Notes under the pieces: generated by a model
The model's database searches: none
What the model saw: the letters and a program-made list of their open reading frames with translations, nothing else
Told to the model about the DNA's origin: nothing
Origin: Fagopyrum homotropicum
Lineage: Eukaryota > Streptophyta > Magnoliopsida > Caryophyllales > Polygonaceae
NCBI GenBank assembly: GCA_033239125.1
Contig: BSWB01000004.1
Location: forward strand, 138,520,426 to 138,584,425
Length of the DNA stretch: 64,000 nt
Reading direction: 5' to 3'
Made by a program: the position numbers and the translations under genes
In this document: piece by piece, positions 45,545-55,003 of the stretch
Layout of the letters: each line of letters starts with the position of its first letter
How positions within the stretch are numbered: the stretch's first letter is position 1

Positions 45545-46630
45545 ATGACTACATTTGATCCAGCCTGGATAGCAAGGCAAAGTGCTAGGGCGGACCATTA
45601 TGAATACTTGGAGGAGAAGTACTCCTTCTATTGGTTCAACAATGAATAGGAAAGAGAAGAGGCCATTCAGCGTGAACTTGTGATGTGGGATGAACTGAAT
45701 GTCCCTAAAAAGATTTGTGAGCAACCTCTTGAAGATTCTCTTGAATCAAGATGGGAGAGGTTGATGAAGAAGGTGGAGGAGCTCAAGGAAAGCACCCTAT
45801 CCTATGCTAAGCCGGAAGAGGAGCATAAGGAAGTGCTGCAAGTTCCAAGCACCCCTCCAATCAAACCAGAAATTTCTCCTGAAGCTTCTGAGGAAGAGGA
45901 GGATATGGAAGGTCTCGATCTGACTGTTGAGACCTCGGTCGAAGTGGAAGAGATCTCGGCCGAGATGGAAGAATCTGCAAAACTGGAAGCAGAAGATGCA
46001 GAGAACCTTGGTCGAATTACTGAGATTGTGACCAAGGTGGAAGAAAGATCACCTGAGTTGAGAGAGATTTCATGTGTTGGTTATCAACCTAACATGAAAC
46101 CTGATCCGAGCTTTGGAGAACTTTACAAGGTAAGTTCTCTTACTCCATTCGAAATCCCTATTAAAATTTCTGAATTTTTCAGGAAAGCACCGGAGAGTTG
46201 GAGGTCTCTTCCGAAAGAACCTCCAAAGATCAAGATGAAACCTCCCTTGAAACTGTTGGAAGAAGATACTCCTTGGATTATAAGGAGTGGAGTTTGCAAG
46301 CACTACACCGTTAAGGCGATGAAGAGTCTCTTGTTCAAGTATGGGGTCCCTCGCATGCTCAGGACCCTGTACCATCCCCATGCTGAAGATGGGGAAGCTA
46401 CTAGGATTCTCGAGAAGTTGTTTTCTCGATCAAGGAAGGGATGGGACGCAAGGCTAGATTGTGTCCCATTGAAGTGCAGGAAAGCTAGAAGGATTCCGGT
46501 AAGAATCAAACCGTACAAGCTTGTACGTAAGAGATCTTACCATTTGCCGGTGAAATTAGGAACCGGAACCTTTTTGGAAGAATTTTATGATGGATGTGAT
46601 GAGCACTCCATGGTGTTCAAGGTACATTGA
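45545..46630 (+). pseudogene. Integrase-derived chimeric ORF of element E, one nonsense codon
   Basis: The start ATG is at 45545 (MTTFDPAWIARQSARAD). The N-terminal 200 codons are novel to me: acidic, coiled-coil-like, with TSVEVEEISAEMEE encoded by family palindromes. From about codon 240 the sequence follows the family integrase core: YGVPRMLRTLYHP matches [26 protein letters not shown] matches [13 protein letters not shown], and SYHLPVKLG matches SCHLPVELE. The second catalytic Asp (ISDGG) is replaced (IRSGV), and the region before the catalytic Glu is shortened, so strand transfer is not expected. A TAG at 45647-45649 replaces the Trp codon found in the F copy. It may act in RNA or complex binding, or be a non-functional passenger. 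Confidence 0.8.
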
Positions 46631-46678
46631 GTAATTCTATGGAGAATGGTCCAGCTAGCGACCTTAAACCAAGCGCTT

Positions 46679-46696
46679 CTTGGGAGGCAACCCAAG
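46679..46696 (+). other. Conserved hairpin after chimeric ORF (element E)
   Basis: CTTGGG-AGGCAA-CCCAAG, 48 nt after the stop codon. It is kept even though pol itself has been replaced. Confidence 0.75.
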
Positions 46697-46855
46697 GTAT
46701 TGCTTTCTTTTCCCGTTTTCTAGTCTAGTTTAGATAGTTTTTGTTTTTGCTTTGCTTTGCTTTGTTTTTGGCGTCCTAGACAGATAACAGGAGATATCTA
46801 AGAAAGGAGCATAACTGGAAGGACGGAAGTTCGAGATTTTGAGAAGGCAGAAGCA

Positions 46856-46985
46856 CCTCGGTTACTGTCAGAGCACCTCGACCGAGTTGATTCTTGAGCA
46901 ACCGAGGCGACTAGGGTTCCTGCAGAACCACCTCGGTCCGTACCACCTCGGTCCAGTCGAGACCATCTCGACCGAGGTGACAGCA
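46856..46985. repeat. Palindrome cluster, CCTCGACCGAGG type (element E, pre-ORF-1)
   Basis: About seven full or half sites (CACCTCGACCGAG, AACCGAGGCG, ATCTCGACCGAGGTG and others), ending 14 bp before the internal TATA box. Confidence 0.75.
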
Positions 46986-46998
46986 GATCCAGGAGCAG

Positions 46999-47006
46999 TA
47001 TAAAAA
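46999..47006 (+). promoter_or_regulatory. Putative internal TATA box for ORF-1 (element E)
   Basis: TATAAAAA, exactly 445 bp before the ORF-1 ATG, the same distance as in element G. Confidence 0.55.
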
Positions 47007-47443
47007 GAAAAAAAAATTTCAGTTTTTACTTTTTACCTTCTTCATCTCGACCGCGGCGACAGTTCACTTCGTTCTCTCTCGTTTCTTGCTCGTTTCCGAA
47101 GATTTCCGCTTCTAAACTACGATTGAAGGGTAGAGGATCCTATTGCAACTACAGATCTGCAAAGAAATCGAACGAATCGACCGAAACAAGGTAAAAACAG
47201 TCGAAACCCTAACTCGTTCATTCGCTTCGATTTGGGCTTTGGTTACTCTTGATTTTTCTGAGAAAAGGCTTAAGTACCCCATAGGAAGCAATTGTAGTGA
47301 TTTTTGGGGGAAAAGAACTGGATTTCTGAGATTGGAATCGAAATCTGTTGCGCTTCGGTCTAGTCGAACTACATCTCGACCGAGGTGATTCTTGAGGGTT
47401 GTCAGCGACCGAGGTACTCTGACAGCGTTTGAGAAGAAAAAAA

Positions 47444-48874
47444 ATGAGTTCCGATCGTCGCCTGGCCCTCAGAGATAGATCCTCACCTTCCCCTCCTTCT
47501 TCTTCCGCCCGACCCTACCGCCCGGTGATCCACGAGAGATGCCAGGTAGATTATGAGCGCATAGCTAGCCGTCCAGTTATCGCACCACGTTTTCTGGACG
47601 TGTCAGCTTTTGATTGCCTAGGGTTAGATGCTGACCTTAGGAGGATGATTGCCACAGTAGGGCTGGATCAGTTTACTGAGATCCGAGCCCCAGCCTATTT
47701 GGAGCCGACCTTAGAGTTTGTTAGCTCCTTCTCCTACCTCCCCACAGACCAGTCTGTGAAGTACCGGTTGATGAACCGGAACTTCATAGTTCCCTTAGAG
47801 GTTTGGAGAGAGATTTTCGGCTTTTCTGAGCCCACCGCCACCGACTTCCCCTCCCGATCTGTAGCTAGGGAGTTCTGGGGGCAGATAGCCCATATTACTG
47901 AGCATGCAGATAGATGGCGCCCTGGAGATTCCAGGGAGAAGGTCATCTTCCACCCAGCCTTCAGATTAGCCCATAGGATATTCAGCGAGACACTTCTGGC
48001 GCGTACTGAGATGCCCCAGAAGATCCGACAGGGCGAGCTCTTCAGCCTTTACTGTATGGTCACGGGGGGTTTCCCAGACTTTGGCTTGATCTTGGCAGAG
48101 GACCTGCACAAGATCAAGGCTAAAGCGAAGGGAGACATTTGCTGCGGAGGTCTAGTCACCCATGTAGCTGCTTATCACGGGATGGACCTCAGTGTTTGTA
48201 CGATGGTGGCGGCTTCGAAGTCGCTTGGATTACAGGAGATGATCACACGGAGGATTCTAGTTCCCCGAGGTCTGACCACTCCATTTGTTGTTATGCCATG
48301 GGAGCGGACTGCGCCACAGGGGATCCGCTGGTCTGCACAGTTCACAGTTTTCGATCCACATTACTGGCAGACAGCTTGGGCTCCGCTGATGGAGGATCAT
48401 AGGGAGGCAACAGCTGCCCCGGCTGAGGAGGAGGAGGATGACGGCGACGAGGAGACGGTAGACGAGAGAGATGGTGGAGTCCCGATGGATACAGGGACGG
48501 ATACTGCAGGTACGAGCGCACCACCGATCATAGACTTGGATGATGAGGAGGATACTGAGCCTGCACCTGCTGCACCTCCCGCTAGATCTGCTAGGCATCG
48601 GACACGCCGTCATAGAGATTCTGAGGTTCATCGCCGGATCGACGACCTGACAGATCAGATGGTAGACTCTTATGCTGCCCTTACTGTGGACATGCATGAG
48701 AGATTTGCTGCCCAGGACCGACACATTGACCGCTGGACTCATCAGATATTAGAGGAGCAGCACTATCAGCGCAGGATGATGGAGCTACAGTTCCAGCAGA
48801 CTATGGGCTATCCTTTCGATCCGACTCAGTATCCGTACGTACCACCACCACCGCCGCCGGATCAGGATTACTGA
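47444..48874 (+). CDS. ORF-1 (env-position protein) of element E, intact, 476 aa
   Basis: The start ATG at 47444 (MSSDRRLALRDRSS) is chosen because it aligns with the starts in C and G; an upstream in-frame ATG at 47429 would add five residues. The order is a Ser-rich N-terminus, a conserved globular domain (YRLMNRNFIVPLEVWREIFG; REFWGQIAHITEHADRWRPG; RIFSETLLARTEMPQKIR), an acidic tract (EEEEDDGDEE), a basic Arg/His patch, a helical C-terminal segment and PPPPPPDQDY at the end. It is similar to ATHILA ORF-1 / putative plant transposon protein families. I see no signal peptide or membrane helix. With an acidic tract and a basic patch it looks more nuclear or nucleic-acid-associated than envelope-like, which is inference. 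It is open from start to stop in an element that lost gag-pol, suggesting it is useful to the element in cis. Confidence 0.82.
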   Translation: MSSDRRLALRDRSSPSPPSSSARPYRPVIHERCQVDYERIASRPVIAPRFLDVSAFDCLGLDADLRRMIATVGLDQFTEIRAPAYLEPTLEFVSSFSYLPTDQSVKYRLMNRNFIVPLEVWREIFGFSEPTATDFPSRSVAREFWGQIAHITEHADRWRPGDSREKVIFHPAFRLAHRIFSETLLARTEMPQKIRQGELFSLYCMVTGGFPDFGLILAEDLHKIKAKAKGDICCGGLVTHVAAYHGMDLSVCTMVAASKSLGLQEMITRRILVPRGLTTPFVVMPWERTAPQGIRWSAQFTVFDPHYWQTAWAPLMEDHREATAAPAEEEEDDGDEETVDERDGGVPMDTGTDTAGTSAPPIIDLDDEEDTEPAPAAPPARSARHRTRRHRDSEVHRRIDDLTDQMVDSYAALTVDMHERFAAQDRHIDRWTHQILEEQHYQRRMMELQFQQTMGYPFDPTQYPYVPPPPPPDQDY

Positions 48875-50362
48875 GGAGCTGCAGGATTTTCTTACTATAT
48901 TTTTATGCAGTTCAGCTATTTATCCGGTGAGTACTCTCATTTCTAGACTTTTATTGACCCACTGGGACAGTGTGTCCCAAGTATGGGGTGTTTGTATTTA
49001 TATGACGACTTTGATGTATTTATTTGACTACTTTTGATGTATGACGCACATTTTATCTTATCGGATATTTTATTTATGCTTCACTTCTGCATTTATATGA
49101 TTATCTGATATTACATGCATACCTACAGGTTATTTGATTGAGAAAAACGTCGAAACAAAAAAAAAAAAAATGGTTTTTAAAAAAAATTTTTTTGACCTCG
49201 ACCGAGTCAGTCTTGGCCAAACGAGGCGTTCCACCTCGGTTGACCCAAGAACACCTCGACCGAGGTGGGTTAACTGAGAGTTTTCGAAAATTATTTTTGT
49301 GTTACTTATCTGGATATGATCTCAGTGAAGATCTTGCTTACTGACTGGTTTTAAAATTCTTTATGTGTTTGAAAGGTTTTATAATATGTTTAAGTTGCTA
49401 AATGCTTTGTTTGAAATTATTGGCATGTTTAATACTTTGTTTTTATCCAAATTATGTTGAATTTGAAGGTTGACACCACAAGATAAGTTCTCTCACTTTC
49501 TTCCTGGAAAGACCAAGGCAATTCATTCTTCTCTTCTTCTTCTTGATCATGCTTAGCCCCTCATATACATTTTGCCTCCCTTGACCTACCCGGGAATTTG
49601 GAAGCAAGCGAAGTGGTAAAAGCAAGTGGAGTTAAAGTTGAGAAGTGGCTGGAAGTGAAAGTGTTAGAAAGCAATTTTAGGTTTGGGGAAGTCAATCATG
49701 AAGATGAGTAACTCGGCACCATTCACATAGCCGGGTGTTTGTGTCTTGCCAAAGTCGGATTGAGCGATATTCCTAACGGGTCATGGTATGTGCATCAAGG
49801 GTTTGATGCATCTCAAGAAATTGATGATTGCTGATTTCCTAGGCTTCGGTTATTGTGCACCTCTGTCCATGCATCCCAAAAAGTAAAGTAAAAAAAAAAA
49901 GTGTGAAATAAGCAACGCTTATTGGTGGAAGATGTTGTAAGTCAAAGTGAAGGTGAAGTACATCCTTTTCCCGGATTCTAGCACCACATTACCTTACATA
50001 CATCCCTACCCTACACGTTTCTTGACCTTTTCTTTTGGGAAGCCCTTGAGACCTTGAGCTTGTTGATTGACTTAGTGGTTTAAATCGGATTATACATGAT
50101 TAATTTTGATAATTATGATTTATTATGCATTCTATGATTCTATGCAAAGATGAACAACTTTCCTATATTTATAAAATGTTTTGAGCATATTGAGTTTTTA
50201 AATTCCATGAAGTATTCTCTTAGAGTGATCTATGATTGTAACACACCATAAAATGTTTTTGAAAGACTTTTCATTGATTTTCTTGACTTATAATCCATTC
50301 TATCTTGTCTTCTATATGCGGAACTTGTTTGGGGACAAGCAAGGGCTAAGTATGGGGTATTT
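48875..50362 (+). other. 3' untranslated region of element E
   Basis: Non-coding. In order: hairpin GGGACA-GTG-TGTCCC (48964-48978) followed by AAGTATGGGG (48979-48988), palindromes 49193-49265, the conserved block (49681-49815), a hairpin (50324-50343) and a PPT-like tract (50343-50362) next to the 3' LTR. Confidence 0.75.
49681..49815 (+). other. Conserved 3' non-coding block (element E copy)
   Basis: Sense copy of the block also present in B, C and F. Confidence 0.75.
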
Positions 50363-52130
50363 TGATAGCATGAATTATAGTCTATATTTTGGGGTTTGTT
50401 TGGACGTTTTATCTTTCATAATCTGCATGTTTGTGTGAACATTATGTGATTATATTACCATTTCATCTACATTTGTGGGAATCGAGGTCTACACCTAGTT
50501 TTGTTGTAATTGCAAGTAAAATGGTACGTTTTGCATCAAAAAGGAGCAAAAGGAATCATAAGTCATTTGGAGCTACATTGAGGAGCATAAGGAACCATTT
50601 GAGGAAGCATAGCCATGGATTAAAGATTCACTTTGGACCAGTTTTGAGAGATTTCACATTCAGTTATGACTCACCTCGGTTGACCAGAGATTCATCTCGA
50701 CCGAGGTGATCCAAAGACGCCGACTCGACCGAGGCGAACACCTAGGACGCGGCGAGAATATTTTATTCTTGGCTGAGATCTTTTATCTTTGGAAGGTGAT
50801 CTTATATGTTTGGGCTTGGCTCCTGGAAGGAAGAAGATCTTATATTTTACCTATTTTTATGGGAAAAGATCTTTCTAAGATATTTTTATCTTTGGAGGGT
50901 TATTTTCCTATAAAAAGGGTTGGATTTTCCACAAATCGAGAATCCGCATACAGTTGGAAATCACGCTATACCGTCGATCAGGGTTTATAGCACGCAGCAT
51001 CCATACTCCAGTTGGGAGTTTTGAAGAACCTTTTTGAAGGTTGAAGGAAGATTGAAGATTATAGCTTTTATAGCTTTTTGGAGGGTTTTGTAAGATTGTC
51101 TTCAATTCCCCTTCCTTGTTGTCTTGTCTTGTTGGATTGCTATCCAAGGAACGCTTTTGTTGTGATATTTGATTCAGTTATTGAAGTCTTTTCCATTAAA
51201 TTCTTCTTGTTCAAATATTCACCTTCTTCTCATATATTTAATACTTTCATAATGATGATGAGTGGCTAATTTCCTTGTGTGATTCTAGGGTGATTGGCTG
51301 AAGGTTGTGGGAAAAACAATGATAGAATAATCTTAGATTCCAGTAGGATCCTGAAAGTTTGAGTCTTTAACCTTAACCCTAAGCATCTCGTTCAGTCGAT
51401 GAACATCTCGGCCGGGGTGGAATCCTTCTGACCGAGGTGACTTATCTGATCCTAAACTGAGAGTTAAGTGTTAGAGTTTGCCAAATCCTATTCTTATTAC
51501 ACCTTTTCTGATTCAAAGCAAGCTTAGGATGAGACTTACCCGGTAATTCCTTAGTTTTTTACCAACGATCATAAGTGTAGGTAATAAAGGTTTATCCTTT
51601 ATTGGGGTTTGAGTGTGCTTCCATCCCATCTTTGTGAGTTAGCCTGAGACTTACCCGGTAAAGGTTGATTCTATTCCCTTAGATGGTGTGTTAGTTTGAG
51701 GTAATAGTTCTTTATCTTAATTCCTTGAGACTTACCCGGTAATAGGAGTTACGGTTTTGGATTAGTGAGTAGTGAGACTTACCCGGTGATCTACTCCACT
51801 TTAGTAACACCTTCTCCTTGCAAAAATCTCAGCTTTGTCCGCTTATCTTTAGATCTTGAGTTGGAACCACAACTAGACGCTTTAATCCCTAGAATTGCAT
51901 GTTTGCTTTATTGACTTCTTATTCATCTTTGATTGTGTTAATTGCTCTTGTGGTTAGTTTTCACGAAGCTTACCGTTATTGACTTTGTTTCACCGAGTCC
52001 CTGTGATCGACCCCTGGAATTTCTTGCTTTTTACTACGATTGACCCGTACACTGCGGGTTCGCATCCTTGTTTTAAGCTTAAGTCTAGGGTTATAAATTT
52101 AAAGCTTGCACACACCGTTTGGAGCGAACA
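50363..52130 (+). repeat. 3' LTR of element E
   Basis: 1768 bp, near-identical to 43653-45420. TATA box at 50907-50919. Confidence 0.94.
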
Positions 52131-52135
52131 AGAAG
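52131..52135. repeat. Target site duplication AGAAG, right side of element E
   Basis: Matches 43648-43652; D gag resumes here. Confidence 0.94.
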
Positions 52136-54020
52136 CAAGCTTTGCACATGGAGAAATACTCCCACCAAGGAGCTGAAGGTGGAGTTAAAAGAGTCAACTT
52201 TCAAGATGCTCCGCCTAACAACAATCAACTCACGTCTTTGAAGAATAACGTGAAGCAATTGAAGGAACTCTTAGTTGCTCAAACTAAGAAGGAAGATCAA
52301 GGATCAAGGAACAACAACAATGGATACCGTAACAACAACAACGGTTCCCGGAACAACAACTACAACAATAATAGAGGATCCAACAGCAATAATTGGAGAG
52401 CGAACAACCAAAATTCGGGTAACAATCATTCTAACTCCAATTCTAACGATTCCTCTAATCCTTTCCTCTCTTCCTCTTCTTCTTCTACTCCATTAAAGAG
52501 CCAGGAGCAAGGATCAAGTTCGTCCCAGCCAGAAAAGAAAGACGCGGTGCTGGAGGCCATCTTGATCTAGCTTAGCGCTATGGAGACATCTATGACTTCA
52601 TTTTCGAAGGCCCAAAAAGCCTTTGAACAACAACTTGCTAGTAGGGCGAATGAAACGCCAAGAGATCCAGGGAAGCTTCCAGCAAGAACGGAAAGCAACC
52701 CTAAGGGCCAGATTATGGCCATAACGATGAGGAGTGGACTGAAGACTGCAGATCCAGTTACTCGGTCAGTGCCAGTACCGACGAAGACCACCTCGGTCCA
52801 GGTGCAGTCGAAGAACACTTCGGCCGAGATGCCAACCGAGGTGGAGCCACAGAAAGCGGAGGAGAAAACTGAAGTTTATATTCCACCTCCTGCATATAAA
52901 CCACCACTTTCATTCCCCCAGTCAAGGGCCAGAGCACATCTAGACAAGCATTTTGGTAAGTTCCTTGACTTGATGAATAAACTACACATTAACATCCCTT
53001 TCCTTGATGCTATTCTAGGGATGCCCGCCTATGGGAAGTTCTTGAAAGAGGTTTTATCAAGGAAGAGGAAGTTGGAAGACTTTGGTGAAGTAAGGATGAC
53101 ATCTAAATCCTCGGAGCTTATTCAAATCATGAAGGAGAAGATGCCACCCAAATTGAGAGATCCCGGCTCATTTTGCATCCCCATTCAAGTTGGAGATATT
53201 ACTTGTGAAGCCCTATGTGATCTAGGAGCCAGCGTGAGCATCATCCCGCTGGAGCTATGTGTGAAGATCGGACTTGGAGAGCCCAAGCCGGTGAAGATAC
53301 GATTATACATGGAGGACCGCTCCATTACCCATCCCGTGGGTATTTTGGAAGACGTTCCGGTCAAGTTAGGTAACTTCTATTTACCTATAGACTTTGTTGT
53401 ACTTGATATTCCCGCAGATTATCCTGTCCCTATCATTCTCGGGAGACCATTTCTAGCAACTTCGGGTTGCAATGTGGATTGTAAGAACGCCAAGTTAAAA
53501 TTCAACATTGGCGGAGATGAAGTGGAATTCGCATTACTTGCGGCTATGAAGGGAGAGCAGCTAGGAGATGATATCTTTAACATCTATGATGAAGAAGAAT
53601 CAAGAGAATTGGTGAGCTCTATCCTTATTAAAGATCCACTTGAAAAGGTTATTAGTTTTAGCTTAATGGAGGAAGGTATAGATGCTTCTTGTGATGCAGA
53701 TATACGGAGCTTAAAGGCGCTGGAAGAAGATCCAAGAGCTAAAACTGAAAGACTAATCCAGGAGAAGAAGATCTCCAGTTTCGGTTCCAGTTGCAGTACC
53801 TCGACCGAGGCACTTTCTGGACCAAGCGAGGTGGCTGAAGAACATCTCGGTCAACCTCTCAGGACCTCGACCAAGGTCGAAAGCGAGATGATGTCAACTG
53901 AGACTACTGAAAATAACAAACTTCTTACTCCCTTCTCTGACATTCATCCTCAGTTGGTGGAACATTCTCTCCACCAAATTTCTGATAATAAGGGACCTTG
54001 GTATGCTGATATTGTTAATT
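52136..54020 (+). pseudogene. gag (3' part), protease and start of IN region of element D
   Basis: Continues the D frame with QALHMEKYSHQGAEGG, the N/R-rich tract (52300-52410), a TAG at about 52568 where C has Lys, then protease (CDLGASVSIIP; ILGRPFLATSG). Acidic linker segments follow in which palindromes are translated (TSAEMPTEVE, STSTEAL), then HSLHQISDNK and PWYADIVNFLV. RT and RNase H are absent at this joint, as in C. The frame runs into the LTR of F. Confidence 0.86.
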
Positions 54021-54879
54021 TCCTTGTGTAATTCTAGGGTGATTGGCTAAAGGTTGTGGGAAAAACAATGATAGAATAATCTTAGATTCCAGTAGGATCC
54101 TGAAAGTTCGAGTCTTTATCCTTAACCCTAAGCATCTCGCTCAGTCGATGAACATCTCGGCCGAGGTGGAATCCTTCTGACCGAGGTGACTTATCTGATC
54201 TATAACTGAGAGTTAAGTGTTAGAGTTTGCCAAATCCTATTCTTATTACACCTTTCTGGTCCAATGCAAGCTTAGGATGAGACTTACCCGGTAATTCCTT
54301 AGTTTGTTTACCAATGATCATAAGTGTAGGTAATAAAGGTTTATCCTTTATTGAGGTTTGAGTGTGCTTCCATCCCATCTTTGTGAGTTAGCCTGAGACT
54401 TACCCGGTAAAGGTTGATTCTATTCCCTTAGATGGTGTGTTAGTTTGAGGTTATAGTTCTTTATCTTGATTCCTTGAGACTTACCCGGTAATAGGAGTTA
54501 CGGTTTAGGATTAGTGAGTAGTGAGACTTACCCGGTGATCTATTCCACCTTAGTAACACCTTCCCCACGCAAAAATCTCAGCTTTGTCCGCTTATCTATA
54601 GATCTTGAGTTGGAACCACAACTAGACGCTTTAATCCCTAGAATTGCATGTTTGCTTTATTGACTTCTTATTCATCTTTGATTGTGTTAATTGCTCTTGT
54701 GGTTAGTATTCACGAAGCTTACCGTTATTGACTTTGTTTCACCGAGTCCCTGTGATCGACCCCTGGAATTTCTTGCTTTTTACTACGATTGACCCGTACA
54801 CTGCGGGTTCGCATCCTTGTTTTAAGCTTAAGTCTAGGGTTATAAATTTAAAGCTTGCACACACCGTTTGGAGCGAACA
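54016..54879 (+). repeat. Truncated 5' LTR of element F
   Basis: Holds the 3' half of the LTR including four TGAGACTTACCCGGTAA-type motifs. The TATA half is gone, so this copy cannot drive its own genomic RNA. Confidence 0.88.
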
Positions 54880-54885
54880 AGTTTT

Positions 54886-54903
54886 TGGCGCCGTTGCCGG
54901 GGA
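54886..54903 (+). other. tRNA-Asp primer binding site (element F)
   Basis: TGGCGCCGTTGCCGGGGA, 6 nt after the LTR. Confidence 0.88.
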
Positions 54904-55003
54904 CTTGGTCTAGACCGAGCCGGTTACGGTTTGCTTTTGGGGCACTTGCCCCTGTTGCTACTAACTACTCTTTCTATGAGTTTTGTAGTTTTCAGGATTT
55001 CCG

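Larger units (their letters stand above)
46631..47443 (+). other. Spacer between chimeric ORF and ORF-1 of element E
   Basis: Hairpin 46679-46696, palindrome cluster 46856-46985, TATA box 46999-47006, leader with a possible splice donor (AAG-GTAAAA near 47190), and palindromes at 47370-47415. Confidence 0.75.
43653..52130 (+). mobile_element. Non-autonomous Athila-type retrotransposon E (family 2) with integrase-derived ORF and ORF-1
   Basis: 8478 bp, LTRs 43653-45420 and 50363-52130 (both 1768 bp, about ten differences by eye), TSD AGAAG, PBS 45427-45444. Instead of gag-pol it has one ORF (45545-46630) ending in a decayed integrase core, then the hairpin spacer, an open ORF-1 (47444-48874), and a 3' UTR ending in a PPT-like tract. 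It lacks gag, PR, RT and RNase H yet moved recently, so it must use proteins supplied in trans. Confidence 0.94.
40782..54020 (+). mobile_element. Athila-type retrotransposon D (family 2, RT-less), interrupted by E and 3'-truncated
   Basis: 5' LTR 40782-42525, PBS 42532-42549, then gag from 42655, broken at 43652 by element E and resuming at 52131. Gag-PR continues to a PR-to-IN joint like that of C (HSLHQISDNK then PWYADIVNFLV), where the element is cut at 54016-54020 and fused to the 5' LTR remnant of F. The rest of IN, ORF-1 and the 3' LTR are missing. The 5-bp flank is CCTAC (40777-40781). Confidence 0.88.
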
